From NCBI RefSeq assembly GCF_041381155.1, contig NC_091147.1:13331030-13395029 (forward strand): a stretch of DNA of 64,000 nt. Direction: 5' to 3'. Within the stretch, counting starts at the first letter, position 1. Each line of letters starts with the position of its first letter. Positions 15,025 to 30,000 of this stretch are shown here, piece after piece. The position numbers and the translations under genes are program-made. The DNA comes from Argopecten irradians (Eukaryota; Mollusca; Bivalvia; Pectinida; Pectinidae). The notes beneath the pieces are model-generated. The model was given only the letters and a program-made list of their open reading frames with translations, made no database searches and had not been told where the DNA came from.

Positions 15025-15091
15025 ATGACGTGGTCCAACGAAATATTGAAATATTCTTTCATCTTTGGATTATATGCTGTCATTTTCCCTG
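15025..15091 (+). CDS. Candidate signal-peptide exon of the PAN/sushi gene
   Basis: From ATG the frame reads MTWSNEILKYSFIFGLYAVI then FP, a short polar N-region with a Lys followed by a hydrophobic core. It ends CCTG/GTGAGT, a strong donor, leaving one base. The next recognised exon starts with AG, so the split codon (Glu) fits. A purine is at -3. The link spans 9 kb and rests only on phase, signal-peptide character and a TATA-like box upstream. Confidence 0.5.
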
Positions 15092-18000
15092 GTGAGTAGT
15101 CCGTCTGTATGTTAATTTTTGTGAATTATTTTTTAACCTTTTTCTTTAAAATCAATTGATGGAAAAATTGATATTTGAGTTCATGATTATATTTGATTAC
15201 ATGTGGACTATTTAGTTTTATGTATTTCGATGTGATGATAGATAAGTGATAAAACTGTACATTTAATAACGGCTATTTAGGTTTATAATCTTCTATGTGC
15301 TTATAAATAAGTGTTATAACTGTACATCTCATTACGACTATTTTAGATTATGTACATCAATGAGATAATACAATATCCGTTAAGAATGTACACCTTGACT
15401 TTAATTATCAATCGACTCACTGAATGTAAATATTACCTTCAAATGAGAAGGGTTAACGTTTATATTCACGAGTACATATGCACTGTTCATATTTAGTTAC
15501 TAGATGGGTGTATTGCCATGATCGATGAAGATATATGTTAACATTGAATGCTTATCAAAATTTACCATCAACCGCATCCCTTTGTGCGGATGTTCGTCAT
15601 GCTAACATTTATGTAGTTCCTTTACCTGACTAAACGTAGATACCTAGGTATTATAATTGCAAAACTTTGATTTATTGTTGTTTACAGTTACATTCCATAT
15701 ACATGCACATGTATTCATAATTCTAAAGATGTTTACACGGCTGACGATTGTTATTTTCCTCTTATCAATTACAGGAATAAACGAATTAGTATTATTCTTC
15801 AGTTACAAAAGTCACTTACTTTACACCATTACCACCATTAACAAGTTTGAACTTCTTATTTTACTTCTAAATGAAAATATGTCCTATATGGAATGAAGTA
15901 CTAATTGCGCTTGTTACCAAAACCAAACCCACAAAACATTTTATATATTTATATCATCATTTTTGTGTGTGTTACTTATACATTCATTTGCATGAGTGAA
16001 GACCAATTATTGTTCAAATGATGCTCTGTTGGCGGTGGAGCGTCCTTTATGTCTATATATGATATATCTGGCGAATTTGTGTATTTCGTGATGTCATTGT
16101 TGTACTCGTGTGTATCACTGTGTTACTTAGACTTACATGGTCTGTATACTGTATATCTCTAGTTAGTCTTAATGTCAATGGCAACCTCTTATAAAATGAA
16201 ATACCGGGTATAGTTCTACTATGTATTTATATGAATTTAAACAAAAAATTTGAACCAGTTAACAGATGAGGAAAGTATTATTTAGAAGGAAAAATAACTT
16301 ATAGCATTCAATAGAATGAATTTGAAATTAAGTCAAGACTAGTCACAATAAAGTAATTTCAGTAAATTGCCAGCGTCTGAATTCAATAGAGAAAAAAAAC
16401 TAAACTTTCTGCAGTCGAATTATAGATATATTAATATAATATGTAGTAGGACACACACAATTCAGAACTGAGCGGGAGAATGAGATTGAATCGCCATGGG
16501 GTTCTAGATGTTTACTTTATTCACATTTGTCAAGCTGTATGGAGTAAATATACTGCTAAATGATAAATTGAATTTTATATTCACAAAGTGAAAAAAGATA
16601 ATTATGATTTCCCTGCTTTAGATATCACAGCGGAAAAGAAATGTTTGATCCCTGTAAATGTCGGTACGGTCTAAATAGGAATACGGCTTCCGTTTACGAT
16701 GATCTGTATAAGACTTAAGAGGATATTGATAATGCTGAAATCTTTCTATGGGGAGACCAGTTCTTCAATACGCTTATATTACGTCATAGCGTAAGCGTAT
16801 TAAAGAGCTGGTTTTATTCAGGATCAGCTCCGGCATCTATATAAACCATTCCATGTGACGTAGGAAGACAGTTTAGTACTTAAAGAAATAACCCCAAAGA
16901 TAGACAAGAAATACTAGACATCATTTAAAAAAAACACAGATTCGTTAAGAATTATTCCACCACACCAACTTAGATACTCATAGAGAACAAAAAACAGTAA
17001 AGTAAGCAAGACTTGACCTCTTCCTTACATCAGGCCACTTACATGTCACTATAGAACTGACCATTCAATGTTAACCTTAGAAAGAAGAATAATTAATTTA
17101 GGGAAATGTGTCATAAGAATTAACACCAGCTTACTACATTGCAAATAATAAGCGTAGAAAGCCAAAGATACTAATTTAAAAGTTTAAAGAGAAAAATATA
17201 GCATGCAAGTGATGTTTGACCCAAATGTTATCCTTAAAAAATTTGAAGGGGAAAAATTAACAGATGAGGGAACTATTATTTAGAAGGCAAACTAACTGTA
17301 ACTGAATCAGAGAAAGTTCTAAGTACATGAAAAAGTACATGATGCATATGAAATATCAATTTGTACCTAAGTAGATGTAAAATGAAAAAAAAGTGTGGGA
17401 GGATAATCAAGATTGCGATTTTATAAAAAGTTTTGGTGAATTTTTAGTGAGTAATTCAACACCCCCATATAACACTTTTAGTAAGACGGTACTTCTTAAA
17501 CAATTTTTATTCAATTTTGTGATATTGTCTTTTTTTCAAAATTAGTGATCGGACCTGAAAACTTCATTTAAGCTGAACAGTGACAAACGTTAACATTGTC
17601 GTCGATGGATAGTAATTAGGTTCTGTGGTCTCTATAGATGTAATTATATATCATTGATATATAAATATGCGTATTTAGGTCATAACAACCTCTACATCTC
17701 ACATGACATATCTTTAATGGTATTCACGGCAAAAATAATCCTATCTATTTCCCATTCTCCATCCGACAAGGATACATATGAAATTCAATATTCATAAGAA
17801 TGTACGCCTCTACAAAAACGGCAGTGTATTCTTCGTTCGACGAACATAAGATCGATGCATGCTTTCCTCATTGTACATTCACAATAAGAATACTCCAATC
17901 TTCGTAAAATCAAATTAAGAAAACTACAGCCAACGCAATTTTGATTCCAAGTATTTTAAGATAGAAAGGGTTACCGGTGAGCACTGTCTGGTCAGAGGAC

Positions 18001-21000
18001 CAGTTCAGGCTCTTAACTTGGCCAACAAGTGGTCCGATGGTCATTTGTCCGGAATATTGCTATGTCAAGCAGGCAAGTGGAGACATGACCACAGAGTATG
18101 GTCAGAGGGTTTTTTGTCCGGACAATTGCTATGCCGTGCATACAAGTGGAATCTTGGCCAAAAGGGAAGTCAGACGACCGTTTGTCCGGCAAATTGCTAT
18201 ATTAGGCAAAAAAATATGATTAAAAAAAGCCTAATAATATAGGCAGGTTTAGCGGACTACATTTATGCCCAACAGAGTGTAAATGGACTAGACCAAATAT
18301 CGTAGTCAGAGCGTCAGGGGCCTATAAGCAAATGCATTGGTGCTACTCAAAATGTCTTCCCATGGTGCATTGGTGCTACTCAAAATGTCTTCCCACAGTT
18401 ATCATCTTTAATGTCGTAGTCTGACTGTCGATAGTCGACCTCCTCCGTGTCAGTTCTGACGTAAATCACCGTTATCCAGACAGAGATGAAACGGAATCGT
18501 ATATTAGTTTTATTGTCATATCTTAGAAAATGGAGTCACGTGAATACCAAGTAATACATGTCTGAATTAATTATTATTTCCTCATTATTATATGTATTAC
18601 TCAACGACGTATTATATATCATTTACGGTATTTGCCTTTAATCGTAACCAGTAAGCATTGTTTTCCTTTTAATGTTGTGTCTTTAAATGTTTCGGTTGAA
18701 GCCTATTAGCTAAAACTAAAACTACTTTTCGTACGTATAATATGAAAATGTTATTTTTTTGATGTAACATTTACAGATCTTCGTAAGAGATCGAACATTT
18801 GATTCCTTCTTGTAAGGTCTTGCAGTGTTTTTATCTTCTTCTGGAAAATATTTCTATAGAGTCTATAACAGTAATTGACTTCTACAAATATTAAAACAAT
18901 GACTCCATTAAGGAAGGCACTAATGCATAAAATGAAGAATTATCGATATTGAATAGGTAATTATATATATATAAGCTAGGAGTATCTGACACGGAACAGT
19001 GCATCCAAAGGAAGTGTTGAACTATTTGTATATGAAAGAATGAATTTTAAATATAGTTCTATTTTAAACTATGTTAAAATATTAAATTATATCATTTCTA
19101 GATATTTCAGTAATTAACTGAAGGCGATATTATATTTCCCATCGTCGGAGATCCACGGGTGATCGCACTACACTACGTATACGCTACACTTATCAGTGTA
19201 ATATAGTGTAGTGTAGTGCGATCACCCGTGCATCTCAAATCAAATCAAACTTTATTAGTCTCTTTACAAAATACATTGTGTAGAGAAACATATTTACAAC
19301 AGTCAAGAAATGCAACATAGAAGGAGGACAAATTATGTTTGTTTGTTTGATTGATTAATTAACGTTAACAGCTATGGTCATGTAAGGACGGCCTCCCATG
19401 TATGCGGTGTGTTGCGTGTATGTTGTGTGAGGTGCGTGTTTCGGGAGACTGCGGTATATTCATGGCGTGTCTTCTTGTATAGTGGATTTATAGTGCTATA
19501 TCACTGAAGCATGTCGCCGAAGACACCAAGCAACACACCCCACCAAATTATATGACTTTTTTAAACATAACTTACATACATTTCTTATTATTTTTATATT
19601 CTTTGAGTTCAGAAGCTGTGAAAATTGTATGATATTTGGTCTGGTGTGATAGTACTCATTAACATATAATTTCCTTCCTAAGGTCAAAAACGGACACTTT
19701 GACAAATAATGGAATTCATTACCATTAGTATTGGTATCACAATAAGTAGAAATTCTATCTTGATAATTCATATTAATCCATCTACCAGATTCCACAATGA
19801 ATTTATGATTACTTGTTCTAAATTTACACATTAAAATTCTTTCATTATCATTTAATATATCAAAATATTTTTCAAAATTACATTCGTTTTTGTATATTCT
19901 ATAGCAAATTGACTTGGAGGAACAAAAAATGTTATTATTCCATTTTTGTAAAAAAAATGGTCACATAATATTTGCTTAACTTGGGTTTTAACCCATTTTG
20001 GATTAAATTGATCTCCGTCGATTTATATTTCCATGCATAGTACTAATGATATTCAACAACATGACCTTTACCCTCAATGCAAACTCCTTTAACCCATATT
20101 TTTTTTCAATGTCCCTTTTATACGTCAAGCGACCAAACTAATTCTTTCTGTATGCATTTCACAAATGTTACGAAAAAGACCTTCTCTTAATATTAAACAA
20201 AACGTCCATGTATTGTCAATTGTAATTATCCTCCGCAAAATGCGTTTGTGGGGGATATTAATTTGGGCTCCGTTCGTCCGTTCGAGATTCTTTTCCGGGC
20301 TATAACTCAAAAACCGTTCAAAGCGGCTACTTGGAACTTTCTGTGTACATTAGATAAGTACCCTTGGTGTGCCTTTCGCTATTGCGAACCTTCCATGTAT
20401 TGATTTTTTTCCGTTACCATGGAAACTTAGTCAATATACCAAATTACTCTATCTTTTGTTTCCGGGCTATAGTTCAACGCAGCTCAATGAAACTTTGTTT
20501 ATATATCAGGTTCCTTTTCTTTTTGTTACCTGCTGTTATTTTTTCAGTTTTACAATGCCCACATAAATTTTAAGTTATACTCGAATATTTCGGATTTTAT
20601 TCGAACTGCGGGAGCGCGGGATAATGCCATGCTTTAAGGCTCCTTGTTTCAACAAGATTTTTATATACATTAACTGATTGGACATGAGGTTACGCTTATT
20701 TACTTTAACTATGTCCTTTAAATTTCACATTCTATGTATTACGGTGATCATTAGGAATCGTGAATCTTCAAACATAGGTGCCTTATAAAAAAGCTTCATA
20801 TCATGAAATTAAATCGGAGTGAAGAAGTCGTTATTCATGAAAACGTGAGATAAGTCACCTTAAATATTCTCAGATTGCGTGACCAGTCACAGAGGTAAAG
20901 CTCGTGGAGATTTACTGTTACTCGATTCATGTGATGTTCGTCAAAGGACCAAAGTACTTTTTGAACTGTGGTCCCAGACAGAGTCTTCAGTTTTGCTATT

Positions 21001-24000
21001 AAATAATCTCGGGATAGATATAACATCAAGATTGCTGGAAGCTAAGATATCATTGTCTCTTCTTCAAATTCAAAATTCTGTTTCATGTACTGTCGGTATA
21101 ATTTGATGTTGATCAAATATGTCATAAACACCTCAATAATCAATCTTAAGGCGTGATAATAAGTGAAGCAGAACCATATATATTACATTTATGATCACAC
21201 CTTCGATATTATCAGCTTCATTATTGATAATAACGAGAGTCCGCCCAATAAATTAACCTATGGATCCGTAGGTACAAAAATGTAAATGCATTATGTATAT
21301 CCAATCCACGTGAATTATCAACATAATGTGTATTGAATAGTTGCTGATTAAAAATATTCGCTAAGATTTCAATTTAGCGCAATTCGCGGATTCGTCCGAC
21401 TTCGCAAAAGTTATGACTGCGCTATTTTTCTTAAAACATAGTTTTACATATCAAATTGGGTCAAATACTTTCTATTAAAACAGGAGCAAACTAATTAGTA
21501 TGTTCTTCAGTAACAAAAGTTTACTTCACACCATTACCATCATTGAAAAGTTTGAGCTGTTTATTTTAATTCAGAATAAAACTATTGAGAATCATTAATT
21601 AATTACATCCCGAACCATTCTCTGTAACACTATGCCTTAACTGGACAGGTATATGAATATGGTTCAAAGTTCAAATATTTTATTAAAGTCTTACCCTCAA
21701 TTAAAAACATTACATAATAAATTCAACAAAGTTTCTTTAAAATGAAGAGGCCATTCTATACAGAATTATGATAGACTGTAATATATACATATACACACAT
21801 ACAAGACATGAGAATAAAAAACTTAAAAATTATACGAATCAGTGATTATAAAATAAGTTTCGGTAATATACGATTAAACACCAATTATGCTCTGTCGGCG
21901 GTGGAACTTCTTACACAATTTACGAATCAATAGTGATACCCAAGGTTAGACATGATGGAATAACACTTCATACTGTGATCATATAAAGTAGCTCCACCGC
22001 CGACAGAGCATAACAATACTCATCATTTGATCAATGATTGGTGTTTAATCGTGTATATATATGTCTAATTAACACAAAAAATAATGTAAAATAATTTATT
22101 TTGCTTTTGGCGTATGCATGCGCAATCAGGGCTTCATTCCATATAGGACCTAGTGCCAAGGAATTTTTTTCGGGATGCAAGTAATTATTTTCAATATTTT
22201 TATCTTGAAGTTAATTAGAAGCTCAATTTTTTCAATGGTGGTAATGGTGTAAAGTATTTATTAAAGTAAGTTTTTTAAAGAAAAATACTAAATCATCTGC
22301 TCCTGTTTTCGATAGAGAAAATTTACCATTTGTCACGAGAAGTATTATGTGTACTTCATGATAATGTAGCTATTCTCAATTCCATTGTATAATCATAATA
22401 CTATATAAACCTTACAGCATGATAATTATTTATTAGGTTTGGTTAGCGTAACGCCCTTTTAACAGGGTGACTTAAGGACGTGCTATTTTTAGATGGTGGA
22501 GGAAAGCCGGGGTACTCAAAGAAAAAAAAACCAACCAGCGGACACTTACTACTGAGATGTATCGGGATGCATTATAAAGAAGAATGGACCCATTAAAAGG
22601 GGATACTGTATAAGAATGAAAGCAACGGAACCAAATACATATACCTTGTTTGATGCAGAATATTTTGTGAATGACTAATGATGCAAGTCATTCAGTCACA
22701 ATAAAGTCGGCGTTTACCAATGTTATAAACGTGAAAATGGAAAATGGTATAAAACATGCGAGGTTGCAATACATCATTTGTTTGTATAATGCGCAACTTG
22801 CTTTCAAAGTGTATATTAACAAAAACTTCTTTCCATTATTTTTGCATTTCGTCATTCAACCAGTGTCTAATTAGATCCTGTTTGTTTTATTCCGGTCACT
22901 GTCATATCATGGCTTAAACGGAATCATCTCACATCATTTAGTATATTGCTTAAATAGAATACTCTTTGATAACTCCATTTTGATAGTAACAAGCATTTTA
23001 TTGGATTAAAAATTTATTTTATCAATCCATAAAGGAAAAACTGGCGTCGCCGTTCGTAACGTCGCTCCCGATTGGCTGATATTACGGCGTAATGATTTCA
23101 TAGAAAAAAAGTCCCAAAATGAATTAGGAATTGTGAATAGATTATCTGTAGTAAATTGAATTATAAGGATTAATTTGAATATATTTTTTATATTATGGAG
23201 ATATATAACACATAAACCTGAATTTACTCTCGTCATAAACCGCTTCGCACTCAGATTTTTGTGTTATATCTCCATAACATAAAAATATATTCAGGTTAAT
23301 TCTTCATTATCGACCAGATGCATACCAATGAAATATGTCTTAAGTTTCAGAGAGACAATTGAAAATATTTGACGAAAAAAGACAAGTTAGTGAATTCAGC
23401 ACCTGGGACAGTTTGTCTGTTTGTTTGATTCAATTAACGTCCTATTAACAGCTAAGGTCATGTAAAGACGGCCTCCCATGTATGCAGTGCGTTGTGCATG
23501 TTTTGGGAGACTGCGGTATGTTCGTTTTGTGTCTTCTTGTATAGTGGAACTGTTGCCCTTTTTATAGTGCTATATCACTGAAGCATGCCGCCGAAGACAC
23601 CAAGCAACACACCCCACCCGGTCACATTATACTGACAACGGGCGAACCAGTCGTCCCACTCCTTGTAAGCAGGAGCAGAACTACCACTTTTATAGACTTT
23701 GGTGTGTCTCGGCCAGGGGACAAAACCCAGAGCCTTCCTCAAAGGAGCGAACGCCCAACTCAAGGCCAAAAGTGAGGCAGTGCCAAGGGAGGCATTAGGA
23801 AGGATAAAGTCAGTTAGGAAGAAATGAAAAGATAAGATCCTAAATTTAGTCGCCTCTTACGATCATACAATAGGGGCAGCAGGTACTATTCTAATGCTGT
23901 ACCTGCAAGGCCAACCTGGGACAGTAAAACGTTTTTGATTCGTAGAAATTTAAGCATTGTTCTTGTATACATTATTCACGTATATTATTATAAGCACAAT

Positions 24001-27000
24001 ACAAAAGGAGGAAAAACTGAAAACTTTAAAACTAATGGAAAATAGGGTTTTTTTTGTAACTACATGTGGTTTAATATTTTCATTGAAGTAAATGTCGGCG
24101 CATTCGTACAAAATCTACTTAACTTAACCATTCGTTTAGCGTAGGATAAAGAGTACGATTTGTATACACTTTCAAGTTATATGTTTCATTTTCTTCATTT
24201 TAGAGATTCTTGGGTTTCTTACCAACAAGCGGCTCATCGGACATAGCTATAGGAACTTTTCTGAAGTGGGCAGACGACATTGTGAAAAACAATGTTTAGC
24301 CGGAGGATCGTGCCAGTCAGTGAACTATAGGGCAGAGAAACTATTCTGTCAACTGTTTGGTATCGCTGAGAAAGAGTATCTGACATCCGATAAAGGTTAC
24401 GAATACATTGAAAAATCAGATCTCTCGAAGGTAAACTGAAATCATAGCAACATACCGCTGATCGTTGATCTTAATATACTATACAAAACTTGAAAACTAC
24501 CTAAATGTACCTTACGTTTGTCTTATTATATCACTTTCATGTTGGCATGAATAAAGAAGCAACTATTATAAATCATATGCAGACGAGAATAAAAAATAAT
24601 CTGCACAATTGTGGACACGAATGAGGAAAACTATGATAAAGTTCATGTGGGCACTAATTAAAAATGTATGCAGTACATTTGGGCATTTCATACGCTTTAA
24701 TAAAGTACATGTCTTTAGTTTTGGTAAACACTACTAAGATATGTACTTTCATTTATCCATTACTTGTTCAGAAAATCTTTGGTATAACTATTCGTCACGA
24801 AATTATTTTTGAAAACGTCAAGAAAATGTTTCACTATAGCTGTTTTAGTGACAGTTTAATTTGAGCACTTCTCGCACTGAATTTGAAACGCAAATTCAGG
24901 TGTATAGGTGCAAAAAGTATTCGTAATTATTTTTTCCCTATACATTCTAAGTAGTTGTACTTTTTTCTTTGATTTGTCCTGATCTCATCTATTGACAGAT
25001 TTCAACCAAATTTGTTGTACACTTTCAGCTTATAACATGCACATAATTTCACTTGATGTACTTTTTGAGAAAGCCGTATTTTATTACAAAGCAAGACTTG
25101 TTCGTTGCCATTTTGGTAAGAATACAGAAGGAAATGACGTCATAAAGTTTATGTGGTGCACAAAAATAATGTTATTTTTAAAACGGAAAATCGGATAATA
25201 ATGCAAATATTATGAGCTGAAAGTGTAGACAATTTTCTACAAGTATGCCAAATTTGGTTAAAATCCATCAATAGATGAGATAAAGAAAATTGAAAGAAAA
25301 AATGTAAAAAATACATTATAGTATATATAGGGAAAAATACCAATTACGAATACTTTTGGCAAGGCACTGTGTACATTGCTAATGAATTAATAAATAGCAA
25401 GCTTTCAGGTAAACAATACGCTTATATAGTAACCGGTCGAGATACCATTCTTATTGCATAAAAAGTGAACACAGACAGAGGGTGAGAACACAGGTACAAG
25501 CTATTACACCATTCCACTCTATTGAGACCACCCAACTGACGACATGCCGTGACAGAAATGGCAGCTTATGTATATATAATAATCTACAAAAACGAAACTA
25601 GTAGGAATATTACACGCTTAACATGAGGTGGATTACATGGGTTTGGTGAAACGTTACTAAACAGAGATTTGAAACCTTGAATTGTAGATAAAGTTCGAAG
25701 CATCCTCGAAAACTACCACCGAATGATGCCATCCTCGAAAACTACCACCGAATGATGCCATAGCAAATTTAAATGCTTTGTGTGCGTCAACAGATGAAAC
25801 ATGTTGATGTATACGCCGTGGTTGCCTGTATGACTTAGAAGCCTGGCATCGCTTTTTGAATCTTCAAAGGACATCTTTGTAGGCCTGTGAGTTTTTGTTC
25901 CTGAAATGCATTTGGTTTAGACTTGCTGTGACATAGTGAAAGGCCCGTTTTCTCGAAACACCCTTATGTAAAAATAGTGACTTCAGTCATTTTTTTCACA
26001 TAAGTTACATAAAAAGAAAAACCTTTGACTTACAATTTTGACTTTAGTTTGCATTGTTGTTTCGAGAAATCGTGGTCAGACGTGGTTATTACGACAGTGA
26101 TACTAACCCCTTGAATATCGAGGATGATTTCGCACATATATGACATTAGGGAGCTTTGACCTGTAACAGTTGTGTTTATCCTCGACTGTTTCAGAGGTAC
26201 GATGACCCATGTGTCGAGGATCCTTGTCCTGTTCTGCAAACATGTATAAAACTTTCATCAGGGATCCGGAAGTGCGTCATAACAGGTAAGCAGGACGTAT
26301 CGCATTGTTTCTGGGAAAGGAATCTTACTAACTTCGCTGATACGCGGCCTCGATGGAAGAGGCATCATAGATTTGATGAATGTTTGTTACGCTTAGGGGT
26401 TTTCCCCCTCCTATACCGAATATACGCTTTATATTCCCTGATTTGAAAGTAAATATACTGATATAAGAATAAAAACTGTTTACAGTAACAGTCCTCATTA
26501 TAAGTACTCTTGTACGAAATATTTGTACTGTAATATTTGATGAGTTATAGTTGTATCACTGTATTAATTGATCGATTGAAATAACATCAAAATGATATCA
26601 GTGATTGTCAGTTAGCAAGGTCAACAAGTCTTCTTTAATTCTTTATTCTTCTATTCTGGGGTATACTATCACTGTCGTGATATTCATCCCAAGAATATGT
26701 CATAGCAAAACTGAAGGCGGTTCAAGGGGGGGGGGGGGGGGGCTGACTAGTCACAGGTCTGAAAAGACTTCCTTTAATGATTACAGAGACAGCGATACCC
26801 AACTTCAAACCTATACATTCAACCACAATGTAGCGTTTTTAATTCGTGTTATGTAAATCAAAGGGCCAAACTACCTGCTCATCTATTATCGCTTACACAG
26901 CCTTCAATTTTGATACGACATATTCCAGGGTTGAATTTTACGACAGTGATAGTACTCCTGCAGTATCGAGGATATGTTTTCGTAAAAGGTTCATTTCCAA

Positions 27001-30000
27001 ACTCTCCATAAATAATCATACTTTATTTCCATCCTTAGAGTGCGGTACTCCTCCGAACGTTGCTCACGCCTCGGTCATAAACAGCAGGGCTCAGACATCC
27101 GTGGGGGAGTCTGTGAGGTATTCCTGTAACATTGGCTTCAAATTTGTTCAAGATAGTTTGGACAGTACCATGTGCATGGCTAGTGGATCTTACGAGGATG
27201 TATATATCAAGTGTGAAAATGGTGAGGGTTTAACACATTAACCTCTTAAATTTATAATGGACTAGTCTAGTCTTTGAAATAGATGAGCCTTAATTTGCCT
27301 TCAGGAATGATTGAGTAAATGTATAACTTCATACTGAGCGTTAGGTTTACCTAATTAAAAATATATTTGATAGAATCTGATATCTATTTTGTCTTAAAGA
27401 TGCTCCATCGCTAACAAATGGTATTTTTTCACTATCAAAAACAGGAGCAGAGGATTAAGTATTTTTCTTCAGTTACAAAAGTTACATACTTTACACCATT
27501 ACCACCGTTGAAAAGTTTGAGCTTCTAATTTTACTTCAAGTTAAAGATATTAAAATCAATTAATTGCATCCCGAAAGAATCCCTTGGCACTACATGTACA
27601 TGGAACGAAGTACTGCTTATGCATGCACCAAAGGCAAAATGTATCATTTTATATTATATTTTGCGTTAATTGTACATATATATACACGATTAAATACCAA
27701 TTATAGTTTAAATGATGAATATCATTTATGCTCTGGCGATGGTGGAGCATCTTTACATATAAGTAAATCCCTCAATTGGCGCCAATTTGTCAACCTGTAA
27801 TGGTCTTCGACAATATAACACTCGTAGCATAATTAATTGTTCGTATGCTAAATATGATAATATTTAAGTGTGCTAGTAAGGTATTTGACCGTGTAAATTC
27901 CATTCAATAATTCCAATTTTGATCGATAAAGATTATATGCAAAAACCAAGGGAAACAACTCTTGTTATCAATAGAAGGCTAGGTTAAAAAGGGTCGGCTT
28001 TTTTTTTAAAGAAATCATTATTGATCTATTGACTAATGCATAATGTTCTAAAGCTAAAGACCAAAATAACTCAAAGCTGATTTAGATAGTATAGTACTAG
28101 TTACAAAGAACCCCCTTCAACTATTTGCTCCTGAAGAGGATTTATGTTATTACAGAAGGCTTTTAATGAAAAACAAACTTCTCCAATGTTAACTATCTTA
28201 ATTACATAGTTAGATAAAATTACAAACTCTAGACAAAATAATGATAAAATCTTTCACACATTACTACAAACGTTTTATTATAATTATCATTTTTGAAATC
28301 GTTTTCATTTTTACAGGCAATACTGACAAAAACAGAGAACAATTCAACATGATAATTACAAAAACAAAAGTATTTCATTTGTACACATTTTACATAATAT
28401 TCATATTCATACTATTACACACCTTCATGTACACACACACACATACTCATATACACCAAAGAGTTTAATTTAATTGTTATATACATTCACAGATTTCCAT
28501 ACACCCATATTCATTCAGACATACATGTACATGACATTTAGAAGAGGTGGAGAAGATATGTTAGACCGAAAACAGTTGTAAAGGAGGATAGAGTTGAGAT
28601 GTGAATTATATGTATCTTTTATCTAGTGGTAGAAAATTTATTGTAAAAGTAATTAGTTGTCATGATTTAAATTAATTATCATTGGTTTTTAAATTTTGCA
28701 TAATTTAAAAGAGTTCATATATCAAATTGTATATCAGCTAAATGTTCCCACTTACTCACTATTTTTAAATTTTGCTTTCAAAAATTATTTTGACCATTTT
28801 GTATATGTCTATGAATATTATGATATTCTTTGATCTTTTTGCCAATGTGTTTATATTCAAGGTTTTATGAAAACATCTTGTTCTGTAAATTCATTGTTTA
28901 ATGATTAAAAGTATAGTATTATGAACTATGAACGTTCTTAATTTTTTTCATTGGAAAATAGTTTTTATTTGCATTTTCCACCTATGTATTAGTACAAAGG
29001 CAGATTACAAAAGACGTCCATTTCTCACTTGGAAGAGGCACTATTGCCTTCCGGTCAATATAGTGTTTGAACGCCAATACAACTGTTCTTATTTTAGCGC
29101 AATCAAGTTTTAGCGCAAAAGCTATTTCAAGCCCACTACCTTTCGGAAACGACTTTTAATTTTTAAAATGGAAATGTAAAACGGGATTGATAATTTTGTA
29201 GAGTCGCAAAAGTTATAAGCTTACCGTTAATACTATACATATCATCGCCTTATAAACAATTTGATTTAAATAAATTAAATGCTTATATTCATTACGCGGG
29301 TCGTCTTATGTTTCACGCCATCGTCCTAATTACCGCGCGTTAGTTGACTATCACTGCGCCAGACGGCAAAACATCGAAATGAATATTCATTGTTAATATA
29401 AAAACTTAACTTAAAATTTTAGTTTCGGAAAGGTAGTAAGCATTTAATGATAAATTTGCGCAATCACCATTATGGCTATTGAAACGAAATTCGCACAATC
29501 ATATCTAAGATATTCGAGCGCGAAATACAGCATTTCCTTGCATATGGATGTAAAATAATTTTAAATGTGTAATTATGTTTTATATATATTGCCAGTGACG
29601 TGTTCTCCAACCCCTCCGCAACTGACCAATGGTGTGGTATCCTATAGCAGCTACGTGTACGGATCTTTGGCAGTTTATAAATGTAGAAGTGGATATGGCT
29701 TGAGCAATAGGCACAGTAAAGCCTACAGCGTGTGTCAACTGACTGGTCTATGGGGCTATCTGTCTGTAACATGTAAAGGTAAGTCTGTTTCATATCTATA
29801 TATGATAATTAGTTTTCATTAATTCAAAAAATGCAGACCCCAATGTCATTTTTGTAAGGAGTATGATCATGTTGTTAAGAGGGTTGATTAATGTTTTGAG
29901 ATACGTACGTATGGGTTTGAATTTCCCTGCTAACCTCCTTCAATGCAAAGGTCACAACATATCAATCAACCCACTTCCTTTTGCGACTTTTACAAGTTAT

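Larger units (their letters stand above)
15092..24203 (+). other. Intron 1 of the PAN/sushi gene (if the first exon is right), repeat-filled
   Basis: No other exon was recognised in this 9-kb stretch. It holds M1 MITEs (15775, 21470, 21984), two hairpins (16757 and 19148), a LINE fragment (19240-19910), retroposon D1 copies (19337 and 23412), an M7 repeat (20228), a fold-back (23156) and diverged short repeats with TTTGTCCGG...ATTGCTAT near 18048-18205. A 33-bp direct duplication (GGTGCTACTCAAAATGTCTT) is at about 18338-18397. Confidence 0.5.

Noticed and set aside
14895..15083. Minus-strand frame opposite the candidate signal-peptide exon
   Set aside because: It has a possible donor but no partner exon; the plus-strand reading fits the downstream gene in phase.
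15657..15896. Hydrophobic plus-strand frame with a signal-like MFTRLTIVIFLLSITG
   Set aside because: No GT donor follows, and the frame runs into an M1 MITE; a better signal exon exists at 15025.
18018..18242. Trp/Cys-rich overlapping frames resembling a small repeat protein
   Set aside because: Three diverged copies of a short DNA repeat (TTTGTCCGG...ATTGCTAT) explain the pattern; no splice sites or family match.
23575..23769. Minus-strand frame MALSWAFAPLRKALGFVPWP
   Set aside because: It lies wholly inside retroposon D1 and is not shared in frame with other copies.
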